From: Lederbergia sp. NSJ-179
GTDB taxonomy: Bacteria; Bacillota; Bacilli; Bacillales; Bacillaceae_C
Assembly (NCBI RefSeq): GCF_022867885.1
Contig: NZ_JALIFP010000004.1
Span: 124,001 to 188,000 of the forward strand
Length of the DNA: 64,000 nucleotides
Direction of reading: 5' to 3'
The notes below the pieces were generated by a model, which saw only the letters and a program-made list of their open reading frames with translations, was not told the DNA's origin and ran no database searches. This document shows positions 42,646 to 51,178 of this stretch, one piece after another. Positions within the stretch are counted from its first letter, which is position 1, and each line of letters starts with the position of its first letter. A program made the position numbers and the translations under genes.

Positions 42646-42972
42646 TTATGAATGTTGTTCTAAAAATTCTGAGACCTGTTCAGGTGTTTTGGCGTTGGCA
42701 CTATGTAGATGTGCTAATTTTTCACCGTTTTGGAAAATAAGAAGACTTGGAATTCCCATCACCTGATATTTTTCAGCGAGTTCAGGGAATTGATCGCGGT
42801 CGATTTCATACCAAGTGAATTGTTGATACTCTTCGATAATCTCCCCAATAAACATGTCCAATCGTTTACAATCTGGACACCAATCGGCCTCAAATTTGAT
42901 AATCACAGGCTTCTCACTAGAAATTACTTGATCAAACATTTCTTGATTTTGAATAGCTTCCATTTCAGTCAT
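42646..42972 (-). CDS. Thioredoxin-like protein (YdbP-like)
   Basis: A 108-residue thioredoxin fold with active site ADWCPDCKRLD and the cis-Pro segment MGIPSLLIF. The CPDC dithiol resembles B. subtilis YdbP-type thioredoxins rather than TrxA (CGPC). It is cytoplasmic, with no signal peptide. It is likely a disulfide reductase; partners are unknown. The gene is divergent from the rodA/ftsW-like gene and sits after the inverted-repeat element. Confidence 0.87.
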   Translation of the reverse strand: MTEMEAIQNQEMFDQVISSEKPVIIKFEADWCPDCKRLDMFIGEIIEEYQQFTWYEIDRDQFPELAEKYQVMGIPSLLIFQNGEKLAHLHSANAKTPEQVSEFLEQHS

Positions 42973-43124
42973 GCCTCCTTTTCGTTATTGTACGTATTTT
43001 ATGTATTTATTTTCAACAATCTCGTCTTAACATGGAAAGTCCAAAATTTGTTTCTTTTTAAATGGATGGATTTTCAGTATAATGATAAGATGGAATCCTG
43101 AACTAGAAAAAAGAGGAAGAGATT

Positions 43125-44330
43125 ATGACATCATCTAAAAAACAAATTCCTAAAATAGATTACGGCATTATTTTAACGTTAATGTTAATGGCGCTAGTTA
43201 GTTTGATTACGATTTATAGTGCGCAGAAGACGGGGCAATACAAAGTGGGAGATCACAATATGAATTTTGTCCCTAAGCAGATTCAGTGGTATGTGATTGG
43301 GTCTGTCGCGGCTTATATTGTAATGAGATTAGACTCCGATCAAATGAAGAAAATTTCTTGGTATGCCTATGGGCTTTGTGCGTTTTCATTACTTGGTCTT
43401 TTGGCGATTGATGCCTTAGGCTTTTCAGAAAAGTTTTTTTTAGCCCCCGAAAGAAATGGTGCACGAAGCTGGTACCAAATTCCAGGTGCAGGTTTAATTC
43501 AGCCGGCCGAGTTTATGAAAATCTTCTTAATTATTACGTTGGCGAAGGTGACATCTGGACATCATGTGAAGTTTGTCCAAAAGACCTTTAAATCAGATAT
43601 ATGGCTGCTGCTGAAATTAGGGGCGATCACAGGGGTACCCGCTCTATTAATTCTCAAGCAGCCCGATCTCGGAACGGCACTCGTTTTTGTTGCGATTCTA
43701 TTAGCGGTGATTCTTGTATCAGGTATTTCTTGGAAAATCTTAACCCCGTTGTTTACGATTAGCGGGCTGGCTGGCGGAGCCTTACTGTATATTGCGATTT
43801 ATCACCATGAGCTCTTGCAAGGGGTTTTAGAGTCTCATCAATATAAGCGAATCTATTCTTGGTTGGATCCTTACAATTTTCGAACCGATGAAGGCTACCA
43901 ACTCGTAAATGCCTTAGAATCGATTGGTTCAGGAATGACTAGTGGAAAAGGATTTTATAAGGGTGAAGTCTATATGCCTGAAAGTCATTCTGATTTTATT
44001 TTTACAACGATTGGGGAGGAATTTGGCTTTATTGGCGCGAGTATCGTGATTAGTCTCTTCTTCCTGCTAATTTACCAGATAACAAGAACAGGTTTAGATA
44101 CGAAAAATCCTTTCTATTCCTATATTTGTACCGGAGTAGTGGCGATGATCGCTTTCCACGTTTTCCAAAATATCGGAATGACGATTGGGCTAATGCCGAT
44201 TACTGGAATTCCACTTCCCTTTATTAGTTATGGCGGAAGCGGACTGCTCGCCAATATGATGGTTATTGGAATAGTTTTGTCTGTGCGTTATCATTATAAA
44301 AGATTTATGTTTGCATCGGATGAAGATTAA
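43125..44330 (+). CDS. rodA: SEDS-family peptidoglycan polymerase (RodA/FtsW type)
   Basis: A 401-residue membrane protein with about ten helices of the SEDS family, which polymerises lipid II with a class B PBP partner. NGARSWYQIPGAGLIQPAEFMKI contains the conserved motif that precedes the catalytic region. LKQPDLGTALVFV carries the catalytic Asp, and MPITGIPLPFISYGGSGLLANM is the C-terminal signature. The sequence is closer to RodA than to FtsW/SpoVE to my eye, but paralogues are hard to separate without an alignment. It ends at a terminator shared with the convergent CPBP gene. Confidence 0.85.
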   Translation: MTSSKKQIPKIDYGIILTLMLMALVSLITIYSAQKTGQYKVGDHNMNFVPKQIQWYVIGSVAAYIVMRLDSDQMKKISWYAYGLCAFSLLGLLAIDALGFSEKFFLAPERNGARSWYQIPGAGLIQPAEFMKIFLIITLAKVTSGHHVKFVQKTFKSDIWLLLKLGAITGVPALLILKQPDLGTALVFVAILLAVILVSGISWKILTPLFTISGLAGGALLYIAIYHHELLQGVLESHQYKRIYSWLDPYNFRTDEGYQLVNALESIGSGMTSGKGFYKGEVYMPESHSDFIFTTIGEEFGFIGASIVISLFFLLIYQITRTGLDTKNPFYSYICTGVVAMIAFHVFQNIGMTIGLMPITGIPLPFISYGGSGLLANMMVIGIVLSVRYHYKRFMFASDED

Positions 44331-44335
44331 TAGAA

Positions 44336-44378
44336 AAGACAAGACCACTCGCTTTATCAAACTGAGTGGTCTTTCGTA
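44336..44378. terminator. Bidirectional terminator between rodA and the CPBP protease gene
   Basis: AAGACCACTC (44341-44350) pairs perfectly with GAGTGGTCTT (44364-44373), with A-rich and T-rich flanks. The stop codon of the minus-strand gene lies inside it. Confidence 0.85.
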
Positions 44379-45247
44379 TATAATTTGGTGATCAAGAAGC
44401 CAAGAAGAATGAAAAGTGTCGCGAAAAGTCCACCCTCGAGTCCGAATGCACCGCCAGTTAGTAAGGAATTCCCATTAGAAGGATCAATTTGATAAAGACC
44501 ATGGGGAGAAGTGCCACTAACCGCAAAGCCGAAAACACTCCCTTGAAAATAATTCCACGTGATATGATACCCGATCGGAAGCCACAAGTTATTCGTACGA
44601 TCAAACATATAGGCGAATAATAGTCCAACGAAGACAATATTGATTAGACCGATCATACTCACATGTGGATTCGTACCATGCGCAAGACTAAACACGACCG
44701 CTGAGACGAGATAGATGACCCATCTTTTATTTTGACGTGAGGCCATTGTTTGCATCACATAACCCCGGAAAAACATTTCTTCAAAAAGCCCAACCAAAAT
44801 AAACATAATCAGAAAGCTAATCGTAAAAGCATTAAAGTCTGGCTGTGAAAAAGAATTCAAAAGCTTGATATTCCCTGTTGCTAATAATAGAAAGAAAATG
44901 CATGCAATGGAAGCTGCGCCAAGGAAAAGCCCGAATAATAAATCCTTCCAAGAACTCTTAAAACCAAGTTCTTTCACCGATTTTTTGTTCCAAAATTTCC
45001 AAAGGAGGAGGGTTGCCAAGATGCCACCAATTGTGCCTCCTCCTTGTGTAAGTAGCAGGACCCAAGGCCGATTTTCAAAAGCAGCCATAATATCAAGTGA
45101 AATCGAAGCAGATTGATTGGTGATTTCCGTAACAGCTAATAGAATGATGCCTGGAATTGAAAAGATGTTTTGGCTAATATACATCGTGATAAAGGCAATA
45201 ATAATGACCCACCCAGCTCGAATTTGCCCCTCGTTATTTTTAAACAT
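44357..45247 (-). CDS. CPBP family intramembrane glutamic endopeptidase
   Basis: A 296-residue membrane protein with about eight helices. The three family motifs are present: EEMFFRGYV (EExxxR), FSLAHG (FxxxH) and HITWNYFQG (HxxxN). CPBP (CAAX protease and bacteriocin-processing) proteins cleave within the membrane and are often linked to bacteriocin immunity or regulated proteolysis. I start it at the ATG at 45247 after AAGGTGG. No bacteriocin gene was seen next to it. Confidence 0.88.
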   Translation of the reverse strand: MFKNNEGQIRAGWVIIIAFITMYISQNIFSIPGIILLAVTEITNQSASISLDIMAAFENRPWVLLLTQGGGTIGGILATLLLWKFWNKKSVKELGFKSSWKDLLFGLFLGAASIACIFFLLLATGNIKLLNSFSQPDFNAFTISFLIMFILVGLFEEMFFRGYVMQTMASRQNKRWVIYLVSAVVFSLAHGTNPHVSMIGLINIVFVGLLFAYMFDRTNNLWLPIGYHITWNYFQGSVFGFAVSGTSPHGLYQIDPSNGNSLLTGGAFGLEGGLFATLFILLGFLITKLYTKDHSV

Positions 45248-45363
45248 ATTCTTTTCCACCTTATAAAAAAACATTGAGTTTTAGTTTTACGAAAATAGAC
45301 GTTTGATATGCAAATGATCAAGGTATTTATTTAGAATCCATGTTTCATTCGCTAACGGATGCC

Positions 45364-45825
45364 TTAAATTTTTCGAATATGGAAGAAATAGGTCAATATC
45401 TGAATGATCGGGATCAATAACACAATGAAAATAGGAAAATAGCGAAACTGATCTTCAAATAATGGATAAAAGACAAGGGCAAATGCGGCAATGGGTGCCG
45501 ATATCCAAGTAGAAATAAACGCTTTCCGGCAAGCCTCCCCTGATATTTCTCGTTCACGCTCATCCCTTTCTGAAAATTGCAGTGGGAAAAGCCAGCTCGA
45601 ATTTTCTTTGTTTTTCTTTTTGTAACGGTATATGAAATATAGAATGATGCTAAATAGAAAGTAAATCAAGAATGGCCAAATAGATAAAGTCACCTCCCAG
45701 GGCGGAGTTGGATTGTTCATGATGACGGCGAATTGGGCATATGTGTCATATAAAGCGGCGAGGGCCCACCCCATTAAAATAAGGGTAAGAATACTTAGTA
45801 CCATAGAAAAAACAGGCGATCTCAT
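45364..45825 (-). CDS. DUF2178-like membrane protein
   Basis: A 153-residue protein with four predicted membrane segments in two pairs, separated by a charged cytoplasmic loop (RYKKKNKENSSWLFPLQFSERDEREREISGEACRKAF). The DEREREIxxxA motif in the loop is typical of the DUF2178-type family. The ATG at 45825 follows AAGGAGG and overlaps the stop of the upstream XRE-family regulator gene by 4 bases (ATGA). Such regulator-membrane protein pairs recur in bacilli; function is unknown. Confidence 0.75.
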   Translation of the reverse strand: MRSPVFSMVLSILTLILMGWALAALYDTYAQFAVIMNNPTPPWEVTLSIWPFLIYFLFSIILYFIYRYKKKNKENSSWLFPLQFSERDEREREISGEACRKAFISTWISAPIAAFALVFYPLFEDQFRYFPIFIVLLIPIIQILTYFFHIRKI

Positions 45826-46037
45826 TCGTTTTCCTCCTTTTTTTTGAGCCAAAAAACTTTTTCCATTGGAAGCTCAAAGGTCTCGCAGATTAGTAAGCCT
45901 AATAATAGCGATGGGGTATAATCCCCTTTTTCTATCGCCGCAATTGTTTGGCGAGTGACCCCGACTCTAACGGCGAGATCTGATTGCGAATAGTGAAATC
46001 TGGCACGCAACTCCTTTACGCAATTTTTCATCAGCAC
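45822..46037 (-). CDS. XRE-family transcriptional regulator
   Basis: A 71-residue DNA-binding protein that is almost only a helix-turn-helix: VKELRARFHYSQSDLAVRVGVTRQTIAAIEKGDYTPSLLLGLLICETF. It resembles the short YvaO/Rok-like Cro/CI regulators that sit before membrane-protein genes. The GTG at 46037 is 8 nt after AGGAGG; an ATG two codons later is also possible. Translationally coupled to the DUF2178-like gene. TTAACAT-type inverted repeats upstream (AAATCAACTTAACATT) may be its operator. Confidence 0.85.
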   Translation of the reverse strand: MLMKNCVKELRARFHYSQSDLAVRVGVTRQTIAAIEKGDYTPSLLLGLLICETFELPMEKVFWLKKKEENE

Positions 46038-46197
46038 ATACTATTCCTCCTTATGTTAAATCAACTTAACATTGGTATATTTTTATTGTAAAGTATTCCT
46101 AACGATATGTAAAGCCTATTTAACAATTTCAGTAAAAAAAAGAACAGACTTTTTTGGAAAGTCTGCTCGATTTCTATATGCTAGTCTTTGGATGGAG

Positions 46198-46539
46198 TTA
46201 CTGGATATTCCCTTGGTAGGGGAATTGATTGGTATACCCTTGATGCTGCTGAAGGGACTGCTGGATTTTTTGCGTTTCTTCCGCTTCCAATTGATACCAG
46301 CCTTTTTCAAACATTAAATTAAAGAGATCATGCTGCATATTTTGTGTTTCAGTAAAGATCGCTAATAAATCATCATAAAGATGCTGATGACTCGCTTCAC
46401 TTAGGACAACGGAATAAGCATTGGTCATATATTTTTCCTGACTCAAAATATCATTAACAAAATCTCGTTCATTCATTTGTGGCGTTTTCGGAACCTGGGT
46501 GCTTGGATTTTTAATTTGTTGCATATTTTGATTTTGCAT
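46198..46539 (-). CDS. CotF-like spore coat protein
   Basis: A 113-residue protein: Gln/Asn-rich N-terminus (MQNQNMQQIKNPSTQVPKTP), then a ferritin-like helical domain (ERDFVNDILSQEKYMTNAYSVVLSEASHQHLYDDLLAIFTETQNMQHDLFNLMFEKGWYQLEAEE) typical of coat-F family proteins. It follows another small coat-like gene on the same strand. Likely a mother-cell-expressed coat component. Confidence 0.87.
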   Translation of the reverse strand: MQNQNMQQIKNPSTQVPKTPQMNERDFVNDILSQEKYMTNAYSVVLSEASHQHLYDDLLAIFTETQNMQHDLFNLMFEKGWYQLEAEETQKIQQSLQQHQGYTNQFPYQGNIQ

Positions 46540-46557
46540 GGAGAAACTCCTTTCTTT

Positions 46558-46830
46558 TTATTGTGTCATTGAATTATTTTGCTGTTTTTCTTCTAAGTGA
46601 CTTAAAATTTTCATATAATGTCGTTGGTGCATTTGCCCACAAGCTTCTAATTTGTTTTTAATCTGCTGGTCCTGACAATGTGATGCAGCATGGTGAGCTT
46701 TTTTCATGGCCAAGAGATTCCATGCCAGCATGTCATTAATATACAAATAATCCTTTGTTGTAATGACATGTGGGGGCTGCTGCATGATTGGTTGTTGATT
46801 TTGCTGATTCATTGGTTGGTTTTGCATCAT
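46558..46830 (-). CDS. yusN: Small CotF/YusN-like spore coat protein
   Basis: A 90-residue protein with a Met/Gln/Asn/Pro-rich N-terminus (MMQNQPMNQQNQQPIMQQPP) and a helical YLYINDMLAWNLLAMKKAHHAASHCQDQQIKNKLEACGQMHQRHYMKIL domain. In B. subtilis yusN lies near the fad operon, the same neighbourhood as here. I start it at the ATG at 46830 after AAAGGAGG; the upstream open frame is only the complement of the 21-bp repeats. Confidence 0.75.
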   Translation of the reverse strand: MMQNQPMNQQNQQPIMQQPPHVITTKDYLYINDMLAWNLLAMKKAHHAASHCQDQQIKNKLEACGQMHQRHYMKILSHLEEKQQNNSMTQ

Positions 46831-46921
46831 ATTCTTACCTCCTTTATTTTGACATGTATAGTTTGGCTTGTCTTTCGAATATTTATGTACAGATCTCAAT
46901 GTACAATTCACGAAAGGGGAG

Positions 46922-47040
46922 AAGTTCAGCAATTGCAGTCCGAAGTTCAGCAATCCGAGCCAAAAGTTCAGCAATTACGGTCCAAAGTTCAGCAATTCAA
47001 CTCCGAAGTTCAGCAATTCGACTCAGGAGTCCAGCAATCA
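46922..47040. repeat. Tandem 21-bp repeat, array 2 (six units)
   Basis: The core GTTCAGCAAT begins at 46924, 46945, 46966, 46987 and 47008, with GTCCAGCAAT at 47029: an exact 21-bp period with variable 11-bp spacers. It is the same family as 11379-11475. It lies between divergent coat and fad genes. The plus frame reads as EVQQ heptads and the minus frame as LLNFxxx, both consequences of the period. Confidence 0.88.
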
Positions 47041-47163
47041 TCCGCAATCTCATGTAAAATAAATACAGTTTATTTTATTTTTTCATTTGCAAGCGGATTC
47101 AATTTTAGATATATTAATAGTAATCAATTAAATAATGAGTCTCTTATTTTTTTTAAAAAATAA

Positions 47164-47181
47164 TGAATGACTATTCATTCA
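47164..47181. promoter_or_regulatory. FadR operator in front of fadN
   Basis: TGAATGACTATTCATTCA is a near-perfect palindrome close to the FadR consensus TGAATGAMTANTCATTCA of B. subtilis, positioned just before the fadN ribosome binding site. Long-chain acyl-CoA releases FadR and induces beta-oxidation. Confidence 0.85.
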
Positions 47182-47205
47182 AAAATGGGTAAGGAGGAAT
47201 TTTGA

Positions 47206-49542
47206 TTGACATACCGGATAAAAAAGGCGGCTGTCATTGGGTCTGGTGTTATGGGTGCAGGGATTGCAGCACATTTGGCGAATGTAGGGATTTCCACATT
47301 TTTATTGGATATTGTTCCTAATGAGAATAAGGGAGATCGAAATAATTTAGCGAATACAGCATTGAAGAGATTGATCAAGGAAAAGCCAGCTCCACTTACA
47401 CATAAGAAACGATTGTCCTATATTACCCCAGGGAATATAGAGGATGATGTGGAAAAATTAGCGACTGTTGATTGGATTATTGAAGTAGTGGTTGAAAATT
47501 TGGAAGTGAAAAAACAAGTATTTTCTCTTATTGATCAACATCGGAAATCTGGGAGTATTGTCAGTTCCAATACGTCTGGAATTTCGATTGAAGCAATGGC
47601 TGAGGGACGATCAGAGGATTTTAGACGCCATTTTCTCGGAACCCATTTTTTTAATCCGCCACGGTATTTAAAATTGCTTGAAATCATTCCGACTGTAAAA
47701 ACGGACCCAAGTGTTGTGACCTTTATGAAACAATTTGGGGAAGATGTACTTGGAAAGGGAGTGGTTGAAGCAAAGGATACCCCTAATTTTATCGCCAACC
47801 GGATTGGGACCTATGGGTTACTTGTCACGGTACGTGAAATGCTGGCAGAAGGAATGAGTGTAGGGGAGGTTGATTCCATTACAGGGACACTTCTAGGACG
47901 CCCTAAAAGTGCTACCTTTCGCACATTGGATATCGTAGGATTAGATACCTTTATTCATGTAGCCCAGAATGTTTACGAGAAGGTTGAAGGGGCGGAAAAA
48001 CAAATATTCACTGTCCCCGATTTTATGAAGAAAATGTTGGAACAAAATTTGCTCGGTAGTAAAGCTGGAAAAGGGTTTTATTGGAAGAAGGGCAATGGCA
48101 TCCTGGAGCTAAATCCTGAAACCTTCCAATACGAACCGCGAAAGAAACTAAAGACACCAGGGATTGAAATGGCGAAACAAGCCAAAGGCACAAGCAATCG
48201 ATTGAGTGCTCTGCTTTATTCCGATGACCGTGCAGGCCGGTTTCTCTGGAAAATTATCGCTCCCGTCCTTGCGATTTCCGCTGAATTGGTAGGAGAGATT
48301 GCAGATGACCTTGTCGCGATCGATCAGGCGATGAAATGGGGATTCGGTTGGAAAACAGGTCCATTCGAAATATGGGATGCGATTGGTGTTGAAACATCGG
48401 TACAGAAGATGGAAGCGGAGGGGATTCATGTTCCCGAATGGGTGAAGGCCATGTTGGAAAACGGGCACTCCTCTTTTTATCATGATAAACAATTTTATAC
48501 AAACAAGGGAGAATATCTGCCAATCAAAAGGAATCCAAAGGAAATTGATTTACGGTTATTGGAAAAGCAAGGAAAGATTGTGAAGAAGAACAGCGGGGCC
48601 AATTTGATTGATATTGGAGATGATGTTCTTTTATTAGAGTTTCAATCTCCCAATAATGCGATTGGTTTCGATATTATTCAAATGATCCATCAAGCAATTG
48701 ATGAGGTGGAAAAGAATTACAAAGGACTTGTGATTGGAAATCAGGGCAAAAATTTTTGTGTGGGGGCTAATATTGCCATGATTTTGATGGCGGCTCAAGA
48801 GGATGATGTTTTTGAGGTCGATCTTGTTGTCCGTAAGTTTCAAGAAGCGATGTTGCGGATTAAATATAGTGAAAGACCTGTTGTTGTCGCTCCGTTTGGC
48901 ATGACGCTTGGTGGGGGAGCGGAAGTGAGCTTACCCTCCGCGCATATTCAGGCTTCAATGGAAACGTATATCGGACTTGTAGAAACAGGTGTAGGGCTGA
49001 TTCCAGGTGGAGGAGGAAATAAGGAATTATACCTCAAAATCCTAAGAAACCTACCTGAGGGGGTTGAAGTGGATTTACAAGCAGTTGCCAACCGGGTTTT
49101 TGAAACGATTGCGTTGGCAAAGGTCTCGACCTCTGCTGAGGAAGCGCGGGAAAATAATTTTTTGTCGCAAACGGACGGGATTAGTGTGAATGGCGATCAT
49201 TTACTTTATGATGCTAAACAAAGGGTGCTTGCCTTATATGATCAAGGCTATCAACCACCAAAACCCGAAAAAATTCCTGTGACAGGGGAAACCGGATATG
49301 CCGCTTTATTGGTTGGGGCAGAGGCAATGCGATTATCTGGATATATTTCCGAGCATGATATGAAAATTGCCAAAAAATTAGCCTATGTGATTGCGGGTGG
49401 CAATGTTCCTTATGGAACGGTTGTGGATGAACAATATTTACTAATTTTGGAAAGAGAAGCGTTTATTAGCCTTGTCTCCGAACCGAAATCGCAACAGCGG
49501 ATGCAGCATATGTTGATGAAAGGAAAGCCATTACGTAATTAA
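47206..49542 (+). CDS. fadN: FadN: 3-hydroxyacyl-CoA dehydrogenase/enoyl-CoA hydratase fusion
   Basis: A 778-residue bifunctional beta-oxidation enzyme. Residues 1-300 are a 3-hydroxyacyl-CoA dehydrogenase (AAVIGSGVMGAGIAAHLANVG NAD loop; GTHFFNPPRYLKLLE catalytic His). A second C-terminal helical half follows, then an enoyl-CoA hydratase/isomerase domain from about residue 465 (NFCVGANIAMILMAAQ, FGMTLGGGAEVSLPSA, GLVETGVGLIPGGGGN). Length and order match FadN (YusL). The TTG start has AAGGAGG 8 nt upstream. A FadR box precedes it. First gene of fadN-fadA-fadE. Confidence 0.94.
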   Translation: MTYRIKKAAVIGSGVMGAGIAAHLANVGISTFLLDIVPNENKGDRNNLANTALKRLIKEKPAPLTHKKRLSYITPGNIEDDVEKLATVDWIIEVVVENLEVKKQVFSLIDQHRKSGSIVSSNTSGISIEAMAEGRSEDFRRHFLGTHFFNPPRYLKLLEIIPTVKTDPSVVTFMKQFGEDVLGKGVVEAKDTPNFIANRIGTYGLLVTVREMLAEGMSVGEVDSITGTLLGRPKSATFRTLDIVGLDTFIHVAQNVYEKVEGAEKQIFTVPDFMKKMLEQNLLGSKAGKGFYWKKGNGILELNPETFQYEPRKKLKTPGIEMAKQAKGTSNRLSALLYSDDRAGRFLWKIIAPVLAISAELVGEIADDLVAIDQAMKWGFGWKTGPFEIWDAIGVETSVQKMEAEGIHVPEWVKAMLENGHSSFYHDKQFYTNKGEYLPIKRNPKEIDLRLLEKQGKIVKKNSGANLIDIGDDVLLLEFQSPNNAIGFDIIQMIHQAIDEVEKNYKGLVIGNQGKNFCVGANIAMILMAAQEDDVFEVDLVVRKFQEAMLRIKYSERPVVVAPFGMTLGGGAEVSLPSAHIQASMETYIGLVETGVGLIPGGGGNKELYLKILRNLPEGVEVDLQAVANRVFETIALAKVSTSAEEARENNFLSQTDGISVNGDHLLYDAKQRVLALYDQGYQPPKPEKIPVTGETGYAALLVGAEAMRLSGYISEHDMKIAKKLAYVIAGGNVPYGTVVDEQYLLILEREAFISLVSEPKSQQRMQHMLMKGKPLRN

Positions 49543-49574
49543 TTCGTACTTTTTTATAAGGTAAGAAAGAAAAA

Positions 49575-49774
49575 TTGGCTAATGTTTGGATCTAGCTCCA
49601 GCGCCTAGCCCCGAGAGGCTCGCAGGATGCGAGTCCATCGGCGTTGCCACAGGACGTGGCGACCTTAGCCGATGTTCCACTAAATAACCTGAGACAATAA
49701 AAGTCAAAACCGGACTTTTCTTGTCTCAGAACATTTGCTTGTCGGGGCTGACCAAGGCGCTTGCGCTTTTCTTA
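49575..49774 (+). repeat. Dispersed intergenic repeat, copy A (between fadN and fadA)
   Basis: About 200 bp bounded by TTGGCTAATG...TCTAGCTCCAGCGCC at the left and GGCGCTTGCGCTTTTCTTA at the right. The interior holds hairpins: GCCAC-AGGAC-GTGGC (49646-49660), and CTGAGACA/TGTCTCAG arms (near 49689-49730). Copy B with the same ends lies 23 bases downstream. From memory this edge motif is common between genes in bacilli. Confidence 0.85.
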
Positions 49775-49796
49775 CAGGATAGGAAAGTATAAATTT

Positions 49797-49962
49797 TGGC
49801 TAATGTTGGATCTAGCTCCAGCGCCCAGCGACTAGCAAACTTTCGGTGCCTGCTTGCGTAAGTCAACATCGATTCACCCTTCGGGTTCATCGTGTTTCCT
49901 TTATCTCGTCAGGCCCCTAAAAAGTTTGTACGTCGCTAAACGGGCGCTTGCGCTTTTCTTAT
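49797..49962 (+). repeat. Dispersed intergenic repeat, copy B (between fadN and fadA)
   Basis: About 166 bp with the same edges as copy A (TTGGCTAATGTTGGATCTAG..., then GGGCGCTTGCGCTTTTCTTA) but a different interior with GATTCACCCTTCGGGTTCATC as its main hairpin. The element ends 10 bases before the fadA ribosome binding site. Confidence 0.85.
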
Positions 49963-49984
49963 AACGAATGTGAGGGGGAGTATG

Positions 49985-51160
49985 ATGCAAGAGGCAGTGA
50001 TTGTCGCAGGAGCCAGAACGCCAGTTGGAAGGGCAAAAAAAGGAACACTGGCCCATACACGCCCAGATGATCTTGGGGCATTGGTTGTGAAGGAAACATT
50101 GAAACGGGCAGGGGATTATGAAGGAACGATTGATGATTTGATTATTGGCTGTGCCATGCCAGAGGCAGAGCAAGGCATGAATATGGCCAGATATATTGGG
50201 GCCTTGGCAGGATTACCTGAAACGGTTCCTGCGATTACAGTTAATCGTTATTGTTCATCAGGTTTACAGTCAATCGCCTATGCGGCAGAAAGAATCATGT
50301 TAGGGCATGCTGATACCATCATCGCGGGTGGAGCGGAATCGATGAGTTTGGTGCCAATGATGGGGCATGTCGTCCGGCCGAATCGTAAAATCGCGGAAAC
50401 CGCTCCTGAATATTATATGAGTATGGGGCATACGGCAGAGGAAGTGGCCAAGAAATACGGGGTTTCTCGAGAAGAGCAAGATGCCTTTGCTGTTCGCAGC
50501 CATCAAAAAGCCGCAAAAGCGATCAAAGAGGGGAAATTTACGGAGGAAATCCTACCAGTTAAAGTGACAAATCGGGTGGTTGGATCGGATCATAGGCTCC
50601 AAGAGAGGACGATTGAATTTTCGGAAGATGAAGGGGTACGGGCTAATACAAATGCAGAAGTACTCGCGACACTTCGCCCAGCTTTTTCTGTAGAGGGAAC
50701 CGTGACAGCCGGAAATTCATCGCAAATGAGTGATGGAGCCGCTGCTGTGATGGTGATGGAACATGAAAAAGCAAAATCCCTTGGGCTTGGTGTGATGGCT
50801 AAGTTTCGTTCTTTTGCGGTGGCAGGAGTTCCACCAGAGGTGATGGGGATTGGACCGATTGAAGCGGTACCAAAAGCCTTGAAACTTGCCGGCCTTGAAT
50901 TATCAGATATAGGCTTGTTCGAATTAAATGAAGCCTTTGCTTCCCAATCGATTCAAGTCATTCGAGCTTTAGGAATCGATGAAGAAATCGTCAATGTGAA
51001 TGGGGGAGCGATCGCACTTGGTCACCCACTCGGTTGTACAGGTACGAAATTAACTCTGTCTTTAATTTATGAAATGAAACGGCGAAATGTCCAGTTTGGC
51101 GTTGTGACCATGTGTATCGGTGGAGGAATGGGAGCAGCAGGCGTTTTTGAACTCACTTAA
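49985..51160 (+). CDS. fadA: Acetyl-CoA acyltransferase (3-ketoacyl-CoA thiolase) FadA
   Basis: A 391-residue thiolase. The nucleophile Cys is in [31 protein letters not shown] carries the active His, and [14 protein letters not shown] the second Cys. It cleaves 3-ketoacyl-CoA to acetyl-CoA in beta-oxidation. The ATG at 49985 lies 7 nt after AGGGGG; an ATG one codon earlier is equally readable. It is separated from fadN by 440 bases of repeat elements, so it may rely on read-through or a local promoter. Confidence 0.94.
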   Translation: MQEAVIVAGARTPVGRAKKGTLAHTRPDDLGALVVKETLKRAGDYEGTIDDLIIGCAMPEAEQGMNMARYIGALAGLPETVPAITVNRYCSSGLQSIAYAAERIMLGHADTIIAGGAESMSLVPMMGHVVRPNRKIAETAPEYYMSMGHTAEEVAKKYGVSREEQDAFAVRSHQKAAKAIKEGKFTEEILPVKVTNRVVGSDHRLQERTIEFSEDEGVRANTNAEVLATLRPAFSVEGTVTAGNSSQMSDGAAAVMVMEHEKAKSLGLGVMAKFRSFAVAGVPPEVMGIGPIEAVPKALKLAGLELSDIGLFELNEAFASQSIQVIRALGIDEEIVNVNGGAIALGHPLGCTGTKLTLSLIYEMKRRNVQFGVVTMCIGGGMGAAGVFELT

Positions 51161-51178
51161 TCAAGGGGAGGAATTGGA

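Noticed and set aside
46922-47040. CRISPR-like repeat-spacer pattern
   Set aside because: Conserved core is only about 10 bp with 11-bp spacers, far below CRISPR sizes, and no cas genes are present.
46690-47163. 157-residue plus-strand protein through array 2
   Set aside because: It is the complement of two coat-protein gene regions joined to the repeat; no start signal.
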